The notes under the pieces: model-generated
The model's input: only the letters and a program-made list of their open reading frames with translations
Told to the model about the DNA's origin: nothing
The model's database searches: none
In this document: one piece after another, positions 18,293 through 28,061 of the stretch
How positions within the stretch are numbered: position 1 is the stretch's first letter
Layout of the letters: every line of letters begins with the position of its first letter
Assembly (NCBI GenBank): GCA_963769435.1
Contig: CAVYLN010000001.1
Coordinates: 1-64,000 of the forward strand
Reading direction: 5' to 3'
Length of the DNA: 64,000 nt
From: JADKAV01 sp963769435
GTDB taxonomy: Bacteria; Actinomycetota; Actinomycetes; S36-B12; UBA10799
Program-made: the position numbers and the translations under genes

Positions 18293-19639
18293 TCAGGACC
18301 GGCCGAGGATCTCCACTTCCAGATCCGAGAAGCCCTCTGTGAGCAGTCCCGACAGGCGGTCGATGTCCGGGATCAGCGTCGCGTCGGTGATGAGGCCCAC
18401 GACGACGGACCCGCGGTAGGAGAACATCGAAACGCCCAGCCCTACGTTGCCGGCACCCGGCACCCATCCGATGATCCCCGCGATCTCGGTTCCTGCGAGC
18501 CTGATCGCCGAGGTCGGTCCCGGCACGTTGCTGACTGTTGCCACCACTTTGCCTGAGAACAGCCTGGTGGACACATCCTCCACCGGTTTCGGCATGTACC
18601 CGATCGCCACCAGTGTCAGGTATGCGACGACCGCTTCCGGTGAGTCCTTCAACTCCTCGGTGGTGTCGTGCATCCTCAGCAGCCGTTCCCGAGGTGACAG
18701 ATCCGAGGTCGGGAGGGTCACGATGTACTCCCCGAACACGTTCCCGAGGTCCTCCGCCAGCGGTCGGTCCAGCGGTCGCAAGTTGACTGGGACCATCACA
18801 CGCACGCTGTCCAACGGGGTCTCCTCCGCCCGCAGGTAGCGGCCCAACGCATCGGCGAGAACCGACAGCAGAACGTCGTTGACCGTGACTCCTGCGGAAC
18901 GGGCCATGGACTTGACCGTGTCCAGGGGCCACGGCTGCGTCCATGTGACCTGCTTGTCGCGGCCCACGACTCCGGACAATGCACTGCGTGGCTTCTGTGG
19001 AATCGTGGCGAGATGCAGCAGGCGGCGGGCGCCCCTGTACGAGACTGTCAACGCCGTCACCGCGCGCTTCGGCTCACGAACAGTGCGCAGACCTTGTTCC
19101 ACGACTCCACGGGACAGTGCAAACGCTTGCTGGATGGGGCCACGGTCTGCTTCGGTCGCGGTGAATCCTGACTCCTCGTCCCCGGTCAGCGACAGCAGAA
19201 CACGCGTCAGGGTGATCCCGTCCGCGATGCTGTGATGCATCCGGAAGAGCACAGCCGAACCAGACCCGAAGCCGTCGATGCAGTGCACCTCCCACGGGGG
19301 ATGCTGCGCGTCCAAAGCGACATGGATCTGTCGCGAGATGTACCGCTCCAGGCCGCGCTGGTCGCCGGGCGCGTCGAGCGTGTGCATCACGATGTGACGA
19401 TCCAGATCGAAGTCGGGATCGTCACCCCACGCTGCGCGGGCGAACGGCAGATCGGTAGGGACCGCCCGCTGCCGGAACTTCGGGAAGCGCATCAGCATCC
19501 GCCGCGCCACCTCATCGCGCAGCACGTCCCAGTCAAGGGGTTGGTCGGTCCACATGATCGCGTGCACCATCATGAGGTTCGCCGGGGAATCCATGCGGTA
19601 CCAGGCGTGATCCACCGGTGACATGGCACGTGATCCCAT
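18293..19639 (-). CDS. Wax ester synthase / diacylglycerol acyltransferase (WS/DGAT)
   Basis: A 448-residue acyl-CoA dependent O-acyltransferase that esterifies diacylglycerol or fatty alcohols to make storage triacylglycerol or wax esters at the membrane. The active-site motif HHSIADG (HHxxxDG) is at about residues 135-142. The family-typical N-terminus MSPVDHAWYRMDSPANLMM and the C-terminal region with VPGP and GWVPGAGNVGLGVSMFSY are present. The ATG at 19639 follows AGGAGG at six bases. Actinomycetes often carry several paralogues. It is monocistronic here, convergent with katG. Confidence 0.9.
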   Translation of the reverse strand: MGSRAMSPVDHAWYRMDSPANLMMVHAIMWTDQPLDWDVLRDEVARRMLMRFPKFRQRAVPTDLPFARAAWGDDPDFDLDRHIVMHTLDAPGDQRGLERYISRQIHVALDAQHPPWEVHCIDGFGSGSAVLFRMHHSIADGITLTRVLLSLTGDEESGFTATEADRGPIQQAFALSRGVVEQGLRTVREPKRAVTALTVSYRGARRLLHLATIPQKPRSALSGVVGRDKQVTWTQPWPLDTVKSMARSAGVTVNDVLLSVLADALGRYLRAEETPLDSVRVMVPVNLRPLDRPLAEDLGNVFGEYIVTLPTSDLSPRERLLRMHDTTEELKDSPEAVVAYLTLVAIGYMPKPVEDVSTRLFSGKVVATVSNVPGPTSAIRLAGTEIAGIIGWVPGAGNVGLGVSMFSYRGSVVVGLITDATLIPDIDRLSGLLTEGFSDLEVEILGRS

Positions 19640-19706
19640 GAGACGCCTCCTCCCCGCCGATCACGCTACTCGTTGGGATGCTCATCCTCAGGACAACGCT
19701 GAGACC

Positions 19707-19844
19707 CTGGTCTTCTGCTGGCGACGGACGAATCGCGACGCCTCCGAAGTGGACGGACGTGCAACCGTGATCCTGCGCAGATCGACAGAAGGCTGGCTCT
19801 GCATGCATTCCCACCTCTGCGCGTCACCATCGGAGCAGAGCTGA
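19707..19844 (+). pseudogene. Possible remnant of a SnoaL/DUF4440-like domain
   Basis: About 45 codons read like the last strand pair of an NTF2-like (SnoaL/DUF4440) protein: GRATVILRRSTEGWLCMHSHL is close to the usual ending where an Arg-Arg is followed by a Trp-rich strand and HSH. The N-terminal two thirds of such a domain are absent, no ribosome site is near, and the upstream frame overlaps the start of the WS/DGAT gene. It is best read as a decayed fragment, or a chance resemblance. Confidence 0.3.
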
Positions 19845-19931
19845 CGTCCGGTGGCGCACGTGGCCTCCTTCAGCAACCCGCGGGTCACGTGATGGGACTA
19901 AAGTCCTTCACAGGCACCCACAAGGAGAACA

Positions 19932-20885
19932 ATGACCCCGGAACAGGCGCAGTACTTCTCGCAGCGCTTCGAGGCCGTCGTGGCCAACGTGGAGCGATTC
20001 ATCCAGGGCAAGGATGACGTGGTGCGACTGGCGCTGATCGCACTGCTGGCCGAGGGTCATCTGCTCATGGAGGACGTCCCCGGTGTTGGGAAGACGTCCC
20101 TGGCCCGCTCGATCTCGGCCTCCCTCGGTCTGACCGGCAGCCGCATCCAGTTCACCCCCGACCTGCTCCCTTCGGACGTGACCGGTGTCACGGTGTTCCA
20201 CCAGTCCAAGGACAGTTTCGAGTTCCACCCCGGTCCGGTCTTCGCCAACGTGGTGCTGGCCGACGAGATCAACCGGGCCTCCCCCAAGACCCAATCGGCC
20301 ATGCTGGAGGTCATGGCTGAGCGGACCGTGACAGTCGATGGTCGCAGCCACCCGGTGCCCCGACCGTTCCTGGTCCTGGCCACCCAGAATCCGGTCGACA
20401 TGGACGGAACGTATCCACTGCCCGAGGCGCAACTCGACAGGTTCATGATGCGCATCTCCGTCGGCTACCCGAACCCTGCGGCCGAGACCCAGATCCTGAA
20501 GAACGCCCATGAGGGCCGGCGCCTCGAGGACCTGCGGGCGGTGTCCAACATCGAGGAGATCGCAGGCATGATCAAAGCCGCGGCGGGAGTCCACATCGCG
20601 GACAGCGTGATGACCTACATCGTCGGCCTGACCACCGCCACCCGCATATCACCCGGCGTCCGGCTCGGTTCGAGTCCGCGCGGTGGTCTGGCGCTGATGG
20701 GCACCGCACGTGTGCGGGCCGCCTCCCGTGGCCGTCACTACGTGACCCCCGAGGACGTTGCCGCGCTGATCCAGCCGGTGCTCGCTCACCGTCTGGTCCT
20801 CGCCCCGGAGGCGATCGCCGGTGGCGCCACCGCGGAGCAGGTGCTCGGCGAGGCCACCCGCGGGGTACCGGTGCCGCAGGCCTGA
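19932..20885 (+). CDS. MoxR-family AAA+ ATPase
   Basis: A 317-residue AAA+ chaperone-like ATPase. AAGGAG precedes the ATG. Walker A is MEDVPGVGKTSLARS (about residues 47-61), Walker B VVLADEINRASPKTQS, sensor 1 LATQNPVDMDGTYPLPEAQLDRF, and the C-terminal lid contains SPRGGLALMGTARVRA. MoxR proteins assemble or activate other proteins, typically together with DUF58 and transglutaminase-like membrane proteins. Those two genes follow directly (2-base gap, then an ATGA overlap), so the three form one operon and probably one membrane-associated complex. Confidence 0.92.
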   Translation: MTPEQAQYFSQRFEAVVANVERFIQGKDDVVRLALIALLAEGHLLMEDVPGVGKTSLARSISASLGLTGSRIQFTPDLLPSDVTGVTVFHQSKDSFEFHPGPVFANVVLADEINRASPKTQSAMLEVMAERTVTVDGRSHPVPRPFLVLATQNPVDMDGTYPLPEAQLDRFMMRISVGYPNPAAETQILKNAHEGRRLEDLRAVSNIEEIAGMIKAAAGVHIADSVMTYIVGLTTATRISPGVRLGSSPRGGLALMGTARVRAASRGRHYVTPEDVAALIQPVLAHRLVLAPEAIAGGATAEQVLGEATRGVPVPQA

Positions 20886-20887
20886 TC

Positions 20888-22093
20888 ATGGCCACGACCA
20901 ACGACGAGCCGCTGCTCGTCAGCGCGAACGACGAGGAACCCGAATCCGTTCGGGAGATCTCCAGCCGCACGAAAGGGCTGTTGATCGCAGTCCCCGTGAT
21001 GCTGGCGCTCGGATTCGTCCTCGGGTACCCCGTCGTGGTCGCACTTGCGCTCGCACCCTTGCTGTTGGTGGGTTTGGGCCTGTTCATGGTCGGCAGGCGT
21101 CCCGGAGGAAACCTGCGGCGTGCGGTCGAGCCCTCCCAGTTGACCCGCGGGGAGACTGCGACCGCACTGATCACCAGTGTGAACAACCGTGTGACCCCCA
21201 CCGGGGTGGTCGAGGCCCTCGACCGGATCGCGGGCCAGCCGGTGGATGTCCTGATACCACCTGTGCCTCCCCGCCGTGAGATCACAGTGAGTTATCGGTT
21301 CGTCCCGCTCAAACGCGGAGAACTGCATCTCGGACCGGTCACGCTCGAACGCCGCGACCCATGGGGCCTGTTCGTGCGCAGAGCGACCTCGTCGGCGGAA
21401 CTGACGGTCCTGGTGCATCCGCGTGTCCTCCCGGTGGAGGTGACACTGGCGGGCAATCGGATCGGGCAGGAGGGAGGCACCGCGGATCGGGATGTGCTCG
21501 GGTCGAATCAGTTCCACACCCTGCGGGAGTACGTGATCGGCGACGAATTGCGCCAGATCCACTGGCGCAGTTCAGCCCGGGTGGGCAAGCTGATGGTCAA
21601 GCAGTTGGTGGACAACCCGCTTCCGCGCGCACTGGTCGTCCTCGACAACGACATCCGCTCCTACAACTCCCCCGGCGACTTCGAGGAGGCCGTCGACGCC
21701 GCAGCCTCCATCGGCAGTGCCATAGTGCGGGCTGGGCTACCGGTGGCGCTGCGGGCCACGGCCGACGACGTGGCCGTGGAGATCCTGCGCGTGGAGGATC
21801 TGACCCGTCTCCTGGATGCTCTGGCGCTGACCGACCCCAGAGTCCCCAAGGTGTCGCCTCCAGCCTTGCGCCAACTGCTTCTCGCCACCAAGTCCACGTC
21901 GTACTTCCTCGTGACGGGACCCAAGACCGGCTTGTTGCCCAGCGCGATCGCGGCGCTCGGCCTGGTCGGCGAAGGCACCGTGGTCAGGATGGGGCAAACG
22001 GGCGGCACGAGTCGGCCCCGGAGGGGGCTCGTGTTCCGCGACGCGCTCACGTGCCGCGATCTGGTGCCCGCGCACCCGGGGGCCGGGCCATGA
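20888..22093 (+). CDS. DUF58 (VWA-like) membrane protein of the MoxR operon
   Basis: A 401-residue protein starting two bases after the moxR stop. Residues about 30-68 form two hydrophobic helices that anchor it. The DUF58 signature YVIGDELRQIHWRSSARVGKL is near residue 215, followed by the von Willebrand A-like half with a DNDIRS motif. DUF58 proteins are the usual partners of MoxR ATPases; the exact role is unknown. The stop overlaps the start of the transglutaminase-like gene (ATGA). Confidence 0.85.
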   Translation: MATTNDEPLLVSANDEEPESVREISSRTKGLLIAVPVMLALGFVLGYPVVVALALAPLLLVGLGLFMVGRRPGGNLRRAVEPSQLTRGETATALITSVNNRVTPTGVVEALDRIAGQPVDVLIPPVPPRREITVSYRFVPLKRGELHLGPVTLERRDPWGLFVRRATSSAELTVLVHPRVLPVEVTLAGNRIGQEGGTADRDVLGSNQFHTLREYVIGDELRQIHWRSSARVGKLMVKQLVDNPLPRALVVLDNDIRSYNSPGDFEEAVDAAASIGSAIVRAGLPVALRATADDVAVEILRVEDLTRLLDALALTDPRVPKVSPPALRQLLLATKSTSYFLVTGPKTGLLPSAIAALGLVGEGTVVRMGQTGGTSRPRRGLVFRDALTCRDLVPAHPGAGP

Positions 22094-24388
22094 CCCGCAT
22101 CGACGTGGTCCGGCGGACGGTGGCGGTCGGGATCATGTGTCTGGGCGCGTCCGCGGTGTTCATCCGGCTCTTCGGGTACGGCCCGGTGTTCGCGCGCCTG
22201 TACCCCGTCATCATCTTGTGCTGCGTCGGATACGCACTCGGCACCGCCGGTGGACAGCGGGTCGCGCGGGGGCTCGGCGCACTCGTGGGACTGATCACGA
22301 CGCTGATCGCGCACCATCGTGCTGGGTGCGATGACGATCCCCAACGAGGCCGGGAATGTCAGCGTCTCAAGCTTCTTCGGGGGCCTGGTCGAGGGATTCG
22401 GCATCATCGTCCGGGCGGTGGTGCCTGCTCCGGTGAATGCCGAGACCATCACCGCGGCGATCCTGCTCACGGCCTACGGGACCCTCGTAGCGTGCCTTCT
22501 GGTCACTACTTTCGTTCCCGCGGCAAGTCTTGTGCCGGCGGTGGTGATCTTCGTTGTGGGGCTCATGCTGTCCCAGGGGTCGGCGCTGTCGGCTCTGCCG
22601 TTCGGAGCCGTGTTCGCGGCGTCGGTCGTTGTGGCGCTGGCTCTGATGCCTGCCGCGAAACAACAGAACCGCATCGAGGACGGCGCGGAGTTCGCCTCGG
22701 TGGAGTCCGCGCCGAGACCGGGCCGACCGCTGCGGGTCGTGATGGTCACCCTCAGCGCCGTCATGGTGGCGGTGCTCGCCATGGCCCTCGGCCCTCTGAC
22801 ACAACTGGGCACACTCAGGCCGCCCTTCGACCCGCACCAGCGTGACAACTTCCGTCCGGACACCAGCCTCGACGGCGACGACGTGGTGTCGCTGGCCACC
22901 AAGTGGCAGACGCTGCGGCGAGAGGAACCGTTCGACGTGTTCACGGTGAGCGGACCGACCATTCCGAGCGCGGTCAACTGGGCGATCAATGCCAAGTTCG
23001 ACGGCGTGGCGTGGAGCAGCCTCACCACTTTCGACCAGGTCGACGAGGACGGCATCCCGTACGAGGGCGCCCGCCCGCGGTTCACGATCGACGGCAGTAC
23101 CTCCTTCGAGACCGGACCCCTCCTTCCGGGTCCATGGCTGCCGGCCACGTACCGCCCCACCAATGTCTCTGGCACTCCAGCCCGCGCCGATTCGGAGGCG
23201 ACAGTCGTCGCGGCCGATGACAAAGGGGCGGAGAAGACCTACGACGTGGAGTTCCGGGCGTTGGCCATGAGGTCCTTGGCCCCGCTGGCACGGGTGCGAG
23301 CCGTGCAGCAACCGGAGTTCGGAACGCTGCGCGAATTGCCGACCGACTTCCCCGAGGAACTGCGCATCTTCGCCGCCAGTGCCATGTCGACCGGCACCAC
23401 CCCGTACGAACGGCTGCAGGCACTGGCCGACACGTTGTCGTCTCCGCCCTACCAGGAGAAGGTGGATTCGATCCAGAACTCCCTGGACTCAGCGGCGCTC
23501 ACCGACTTGGTCCTGGTGTCCCAGAGCGGCACCGAGGCACAGTTCGCGACAGCGTTCGCACTGATGGCGCGCAGTCAGGGTTTCCCCACCCGAATGGTGG
23601 TGGGCTACTCGACGCAAGGAAAGGGAAAATCCCGCACCGTGAAGTCGACGGACGTGATCATCTACCCCGAGGTGCAGTTGACGAGGGTGGGCTGGGTGCC
23701 GTTCGCGCCGGGTCCGCGAGACGATGCCCGAGGGGTGCCCGTAATCCAGAAGTTCACGCCTCCGAAGGACGACACTCCGCCCGAGCCCACACAGACCCCG
23801 ACTCCCACCCCCAGCGAGACGCCGGAACCCTCGCCGACACCCGAGCCCGAGCCGCAGACGTCCAGCCGGAACCTGACGCCGATCCTGATCGGGGTGCTGG
23901 CACTCCTGCTGCTGATCTCGTGGCCCGTCCTTGTCGCCTGGCGCCGGGGACGCGGTCGCTCCCGCTTGGACCGTGGAAGCCCCGATCAGCGGGTCGCCGG
24001 CGCATGGCAATACGTCCGATCGTGCAGGCGACGACTGGGACAACCCCTGGATGACACCGCCTCCCCTGCGGGCTATGCCATACAACCGGGAGAACCCAAG
24101 CTGGCCGCCCTGGCGGCACTGGCCGAACGCGCGATGTACGCACCTGAACAGGTCGCCGAGGCCGATGTGTCACACGCCTGGCAGTTCGCAGACGAGGTGG
24201 TGACCGCGTCGTTGCGGCGAAGCAGTTGGCCCCGCAGACTGGCCTGGTGGCTGCGTACCGCGGAAGGTTTAGCGCTCTGGCGGCAACCGTCGGGCCCGCA
24301 TACCCTGGAGCCATGCACGCTGCCCCCGCGAATGACCCAAGGCCGTTCCCAAAAGCACAGGACGAAGAACAGTGGCGCGTGCAACTGA
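22090..24388 (+). CDS. Transglutaminase-like membrane protein, catalytic triad missing (one +1 break)
   Basis: About 765 residues when repaired. The frame from 22090 breaks near 22312, where one extra base in GCGCACC separates LIA from TIVLGAMTIPNEAG; the rest is in the frame ending at 24388. Six or so N-terminal helices (DUF3488-like), a large extracytoplasmic domain, a Pro/Thr/Glu-rich linker at about residues 560-590, a final helix and a cytoplasmic tail match the TgpA-like layout. At the catalytic positions the usual GYCEQFA reads SGTEAQFA, the usual HAWPEV reads IIYPEV, and the Asp of FDP reads FAP, so Cys, His and Asp are all absent. It is therefore probably a structural relative of the MoxR complex, not an enzyme. 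The last 25 codons overlap msrB and may be extended by another indel. Confidence 0.75.
24301..24306 (+). promoter_or_regulatory. -10 box of leaderless msrB promoter
   Basis: TACCCT six bases before the ATG at 24313; it lies inside the end of the upstream coding frame. Confidence 0.5.
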
Positions 24389-24744
24389 ACCCCCAGGAGT
24401 ACCACGTGCTTCGTGAGGCCGGTACCGAGCCGGCCTTCACAGGGCAGTACACCGACACCGAGACGACTGGGGTCTACTCCTGCCGGGCCTGTGGCAACGA
24501 ACTGTTCCGCTCCGATGAGAAGTTCCACTCCGGCTGCGGCTGGCCGTCGTTCTTCTCTCCGCTGGCAGGGGACCGGATACTCGAGATCGAGGACCGATCC
24601 CTCGGGATGGTCCGCACCGAGGTCCGGTGCGCCGCATGTGGTTCCCACTTGGGCCATGTTTTCGCCGGTGAGGGCTACGGGACACCGACGGACCTCCGGT
24701 ACTGCATCAACTCGGTCTCACTGCGACTGGACCGCGAGGAATGA
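24313..24744 (+). CDS. msrB: Peptide-methionine (R)-S-oxide reductase MsrB
   Basis: A 143-residue enzyme that reduces methionine-R-sulfoxide in proteins, using thioredoxin-type thiols. Zinc is held by two CxxC pairs, in YSCRACGNEL and VRCAACGSHLGHVF. HSGCGWPSF is the substrate-site motif, and the catalytic Cys is in LRYCINSVSLRL. Length is normal for the family. The ATG is chosen for the TACCCT box six bases upstream. It overlaps the end of the MoxR-operon reading frame and ends 70 bases from the convergent hemQ gene. Confidence 0.93.
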   Translation: MHAAPANDPRPFPKAQDEEQWRVQLNPQEYHVLREAGTEPAFTGQYTDTETTGVYSCRACGNELFRSDEKFHSGCGWPSFFSPLAGDRILEIEDRSLGMVRTEVRCAACGSHLGHVFAGEGYGTPTDLRYCINSVSLRLDREE

Positions 24745-24813
24745 CGCCGGGCTGCCAGCAGCGATGAGGCGGTGATCCAGGAACACTAAACCGGGGGACG
24801 CCTCAATCTCGTG

Positions 24814-25509
24814 CTACGGCAGCCTTTCGAGCAACTCCGGAAGGTCCCAGCGCCGTCCGGTGTAGAACGGGATCTCCTCCCGGACGTGAAGACGCGCCCT
24901 GGACGCCCGCAGGTGGCGCATGAGGTCGACGATGCGGTGCAGTTGTTCCGCCTCGAATGCGAGCAACCATTCGTAGTCGGACAGCGCGAACGACGCCACG
25001 GTGTTCGCCCGGACATCCGCGTACCCCCGGGCCATCGCCCCGTGCTCGGCAAGAAGCTCCCGGCGCTCGGCGTCATCGAGCAGATACCACTCGAAACTTC
25101 GGACGAACGGGTACACGCACACGTAGTCGAGCGCGCGCTCGTCGGCCATGAAGGCCGGGATGTGCGACTTGTTGAACTCTGCCGGCCGGTGCAGTGCCTG
25201 GACCGACCAGACCGGGCGCAGGTGGTTGCCGAAGGGCGTCGCTCGCAGTGCGTGATAGGCCGACTGAAGGGTCTCACTCTCGTCGCTGTGCCACCAGACC
25301 ATGATGTCCGCATCGGCTCGCAAACCGCCGATGTCGTACCAGCCGCGGGTGACGAGATCCCCCTTCACCGCGCCCAGCGCCCGCTCAACACCCTCGACCA
25401 GGTCACCCCGCGGTGGGCCGAGCGGCCTTTCCACAGCGAACACCGATATCTGCATGTACCGGATCGTGTCGTTGATGCGGCGAGCGGCGGCCGCCTTGGT
25501 TTCAGCCAT
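24814..25509 (-). CDS. hemQ: Coproheme decarboxylase HemQ (chlorite dismutase-like)
   Basis: A 231-residue protein of the Cld superfamily, HemQ/ChdC branch. It converts iron-coproporphyrin III to protoheme with peroxide, the last step of the actinobacterial and firmicute heme pathway. Recognisable blocks are IRYMQISVFAV near the N-terminus, the substrate loop TRGWYDIGGLRADADIMVWW, FVRSFEWYLL with the family tyrosine, and the C-terminal PFYTGRRW. The ATG at 25509 overlaps the repaired hemG stop at 25502 by eight bases, so the two are translationally coupled. It is the last gene of the hemE-hemG-hemQ operon. Confidence 0.92.
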   Translation of the reverse strand: MAETKAAAARRINDTIRYMQISVFAVERPLGPPRGDLVEGVERALGAVKGDLVTRGWYDIGGLRADADIMVWWHSDESETLQSAYHALRATPFGNHLRPVWSVQALHRPAEFNKSHIPAFMADERALDYVCVYPFVRSFEWYLLDDAERRELLAEHGAMARGYADVRANTVASFALSDYEWLLAFEAEQLHRIVDLMRHLRASRARLHVREEIPFYTGRRWDLPELLERLP

Positions 25510-26963
25510 GAGCCCATTCTCGCCGTTCGGCCAATTGCTGCATCACGGTGCTGACGGCGGCCTGCGCCGAACCGATGCACGCGGGGATGCCGACTCCCTC
25601 ATATGCCGCCCCACACACCGCCAGCCCGGGGGTGTTGAGCAGCCATTCGCGCACTTCCGCCACCCGCGTGCGGTGTCCCACCGCGTACTGCGGCAGACCC
25701 TGCTCGCCATCTGGTCACGGAATGGATCGCCGGTCGCCGGGGTAGGCCGATCAACCCGGCGATGTCATCAGCGGCCAGCCGGACGAGTTCGTCGTCGCTG
25801 GACTGTGTGGCCACGGGATCTCCTGCCCTGCCCACGGAAGCACGCAGGATCACCAGCCCATCGGGCGCTGCACTTCGTGCGTGCCGGGAGACCCAACTCC
25901 ACTTGGAGCTCGAGAAGGTCACTCCCTTGACCGCTCTGCCTTCGACCGGCGGGACCAGGAATCCGCTGCCGTGCAGGAGTCGTGCCTCGCTGGCCGGGTA
26001 GCCCAGAGTCACGACCGCCGTGTCCGCGTACTCGATCGAACGCAGCTCGTCGGCGGCAGCCTGGTTGACCTCGTCGAGCAGTCCGGCGGTGGATGTCGCC
26101 GGCGTCGCGAAGAGCACCGCGTCCGCTGTGTGGGTCCGGTACTTCCCGCGGCCGTCTCCCACGACAACATCCCAGCGGTCGGCGCGCTTGCGCACCTGCT
26201 GGGCCACTGCGCCGGTCCGCAGATCGGCACCCTCCGACCTCAGCGCCTGGACGAGGGCCGTCGGGAGCCGGCCCACGCCGCCCTCGAGACCGACGAAGAT
26301 CGGGCCTCTGCGCGGACCCATGGTGTTGCGCCCCTCCGCGAGTACGGACGCAGCAGCATCGAGGGCTGATCGGCGCTGGGTGGCCGCGCGGTAGAGCGCA
26401 GGTACGGTCATCTGCAGACTGAGCGAGTCCGCGCGACCGGCATAGACGCCTCCCAGCATCGGCTCGACCAGCCTGGCGGTGACCTCCGATCCCAGCCGCG
26501 TGGTGACGAAGTCCCCGACCGAGATGTCCCCGTGCAGCACGGTGCGCGGCAGGAGGTGGTCAAGCGGTATCCGAAGCAGCCCCGGGATGGACACGATCCC
26601 GCTGGCCGCCAGTGCACGCAAGTCCGTCGGAACCCCTGTCAGCAGACCCTTCGGTATCGGCCGAAGTCGCCCTCGGCTGTAAATCGATGCCTGTGTCGTG
26701 GCGGCCGGAACGGTCTCCAGTCCCAGTTCCCGGCACAGTGCCACTGCCTCGGGCCGCAACGCCAACATCGACTCCGCCCCGGTGTCCAGGTCCAGACCGC
26801 CGAACGACCGAACCTGCAGCTTGCCGCCGAATTCGGACCCCGCCTCCAGCACCGTGACCGACGCCCGCTGACCCCGTGTCAGGAACCATGCTGCGGCGAG
26901 GCCACTGATTCCCCCTCCCACGACCACCACGTGCGGGCGGGACGCATCCGTCACCCGATTCAT
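25502..26963 (-). CDS. hemG: Coproporphyrinogen III oxidase HemG/HemY type (CgoX; one +1 break)
   Basis: About 486 residues when repaired. This FAD enzyme oxidises coproporphyrinogen III to coproporphyrin III in the pathway that uses HemQ. The N-terminal dinucleotide motif VVVVGGGISGLAAAWFL and the following VLEAGSEFGGKL bind FAD. The frame breaks at 25698-25700 (GGG for GG): the first frame reads RWRAGSAAV, whereas the repaired one reads RWRAGLPQYAVGHRTRV, continues to the FAD-binding tail GAAYEGVGIPACIGSAQAA and stops at 25502. Its ATG overlaps the hemE stop (ATGA) and its end overlaps hemQ, so all three are one operon. Confidence 0.88.
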
Positions 26964-28043
26964 GACGACTCCTCCCCGAACCCCGGGCCGTACCGCCTGA
27001 CCGCGTCGACGGCCGCAGTCACCATTTCGGCTCGCGTGTCGGGCAGGACGCCGTGGCCCAGATTGAAAACGTGCCCCCGCAGTCCCCGGCCGGCCGTCCA
27101 GGACACGGCGCACCTCCTTCTCGATCGTCGGTACGTCCGTGAGCAGGACGGTGGGGTCGAGATTTCCCTGCAGGGGCATGCGGGAGCGGATCTGCGGATC
27201 TACCTCGGAGAGCTCGACCCGGAAGTCGACGCCGAGTACGTCGCAGCCCACATCCGCCATCGCCGGCGCAAGGTGGTTCGCCCCGACGCCGAAATGCACG
27301 GACGGAACACCGAGATCGGCGATCGCGGAGAAGACCGAACGGCTGTGGGGGGCGACATGCTCTGCGTAGAGACGCTCCGGGAGCGCCCCGACCCAGGAGT
27401 CGAACAGTTGGAAGGCGCTCGCTCCGGCAAGCACTTGTGTGCGCAGGAAGGCTGCGGCGAGTTCGGCGAGACGTGACAGCAGTTCGCCGAACAGGGCCGG
27501 ATCCCGCAGAAGGAGGGCCTTCGTCCTCGGCAGGTCGCGCGACGGCCCACCCTCGATCAGGTAGGACGCGACAGTGAACGGTGCTCCGGCGAAGCCGATC
27601 AGTGGGGTCGCACCCAGACCGTTCACCGTGCGCCGTACACCGGCGGTGATCGCGTCGAACATGCCGTCCTCAGGTCTCGGGATCCGGTCGAGATCCGCGG
27701 CCGTCGCGAAGGGTTCTGCCACTACCGGACCCACCCCGGGGGTGATCACGACATCGACCCCCGCGGCTTTCAGGGGCACCACGATGTCACTGAAGAAGAT
27801 GGCCGCGTCGACCCCGTGCCGACGCACCGGCTGCAGTGTGATCTCGGCAGCCATCTCGGGGTCGAGGCATGCATCGAGCATCGCGGTGCCCTCGCGCAGC
27901 TCGCGATACTCGGGTAGTGACCGGCCGGCCTGCCGCATGAACCACACAGGGGGCCGGTCCACGGGCTCCGCGTGCATCGCCCGGACCAGTCGGCTGTCGG
28001 CGGTTCCGGCGGCGTTCCAGGGATGACTGACAGGAAGACTCAC
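26960..28043 (-). CDS. hemE: Uroporphyrinogen decarboxylase (one +1 break)
   Basis: About 360 residues when repaired. HemE removes four acetate carboxyls from uroporphyrinogen III to give coproporphyrinogen III. PPVWFMRQAGRSLPEYRELR is the substrate-binding signature, and FFSDIVVPLKAAGVDV carries the catalytic aspartate region. At 27084-27087 GGGG should be GGG: repaired, the protein ends GLRGHVFNLGHGVLPDTRAE... and stops at 26960, four bases inside hemG. Read without repair, the frame fuses into hemG, which would make a false fusion protein. Start is GTG; CACGAT six bases upstream may be a leaderless -10 box. Confidence 0.92.
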
Positions 28044-28061
28044 CCCTTGATCGTGGCACGT

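Noticed and set aside
25599..28043. A single 814-residue HemE-HemG fusion protein
   Set aside because: The fusion results from one extra G at 27084-27087. With it removed, hemE ends normally four bases inside hemG, and the two enzymes are separate in all relatives I know.
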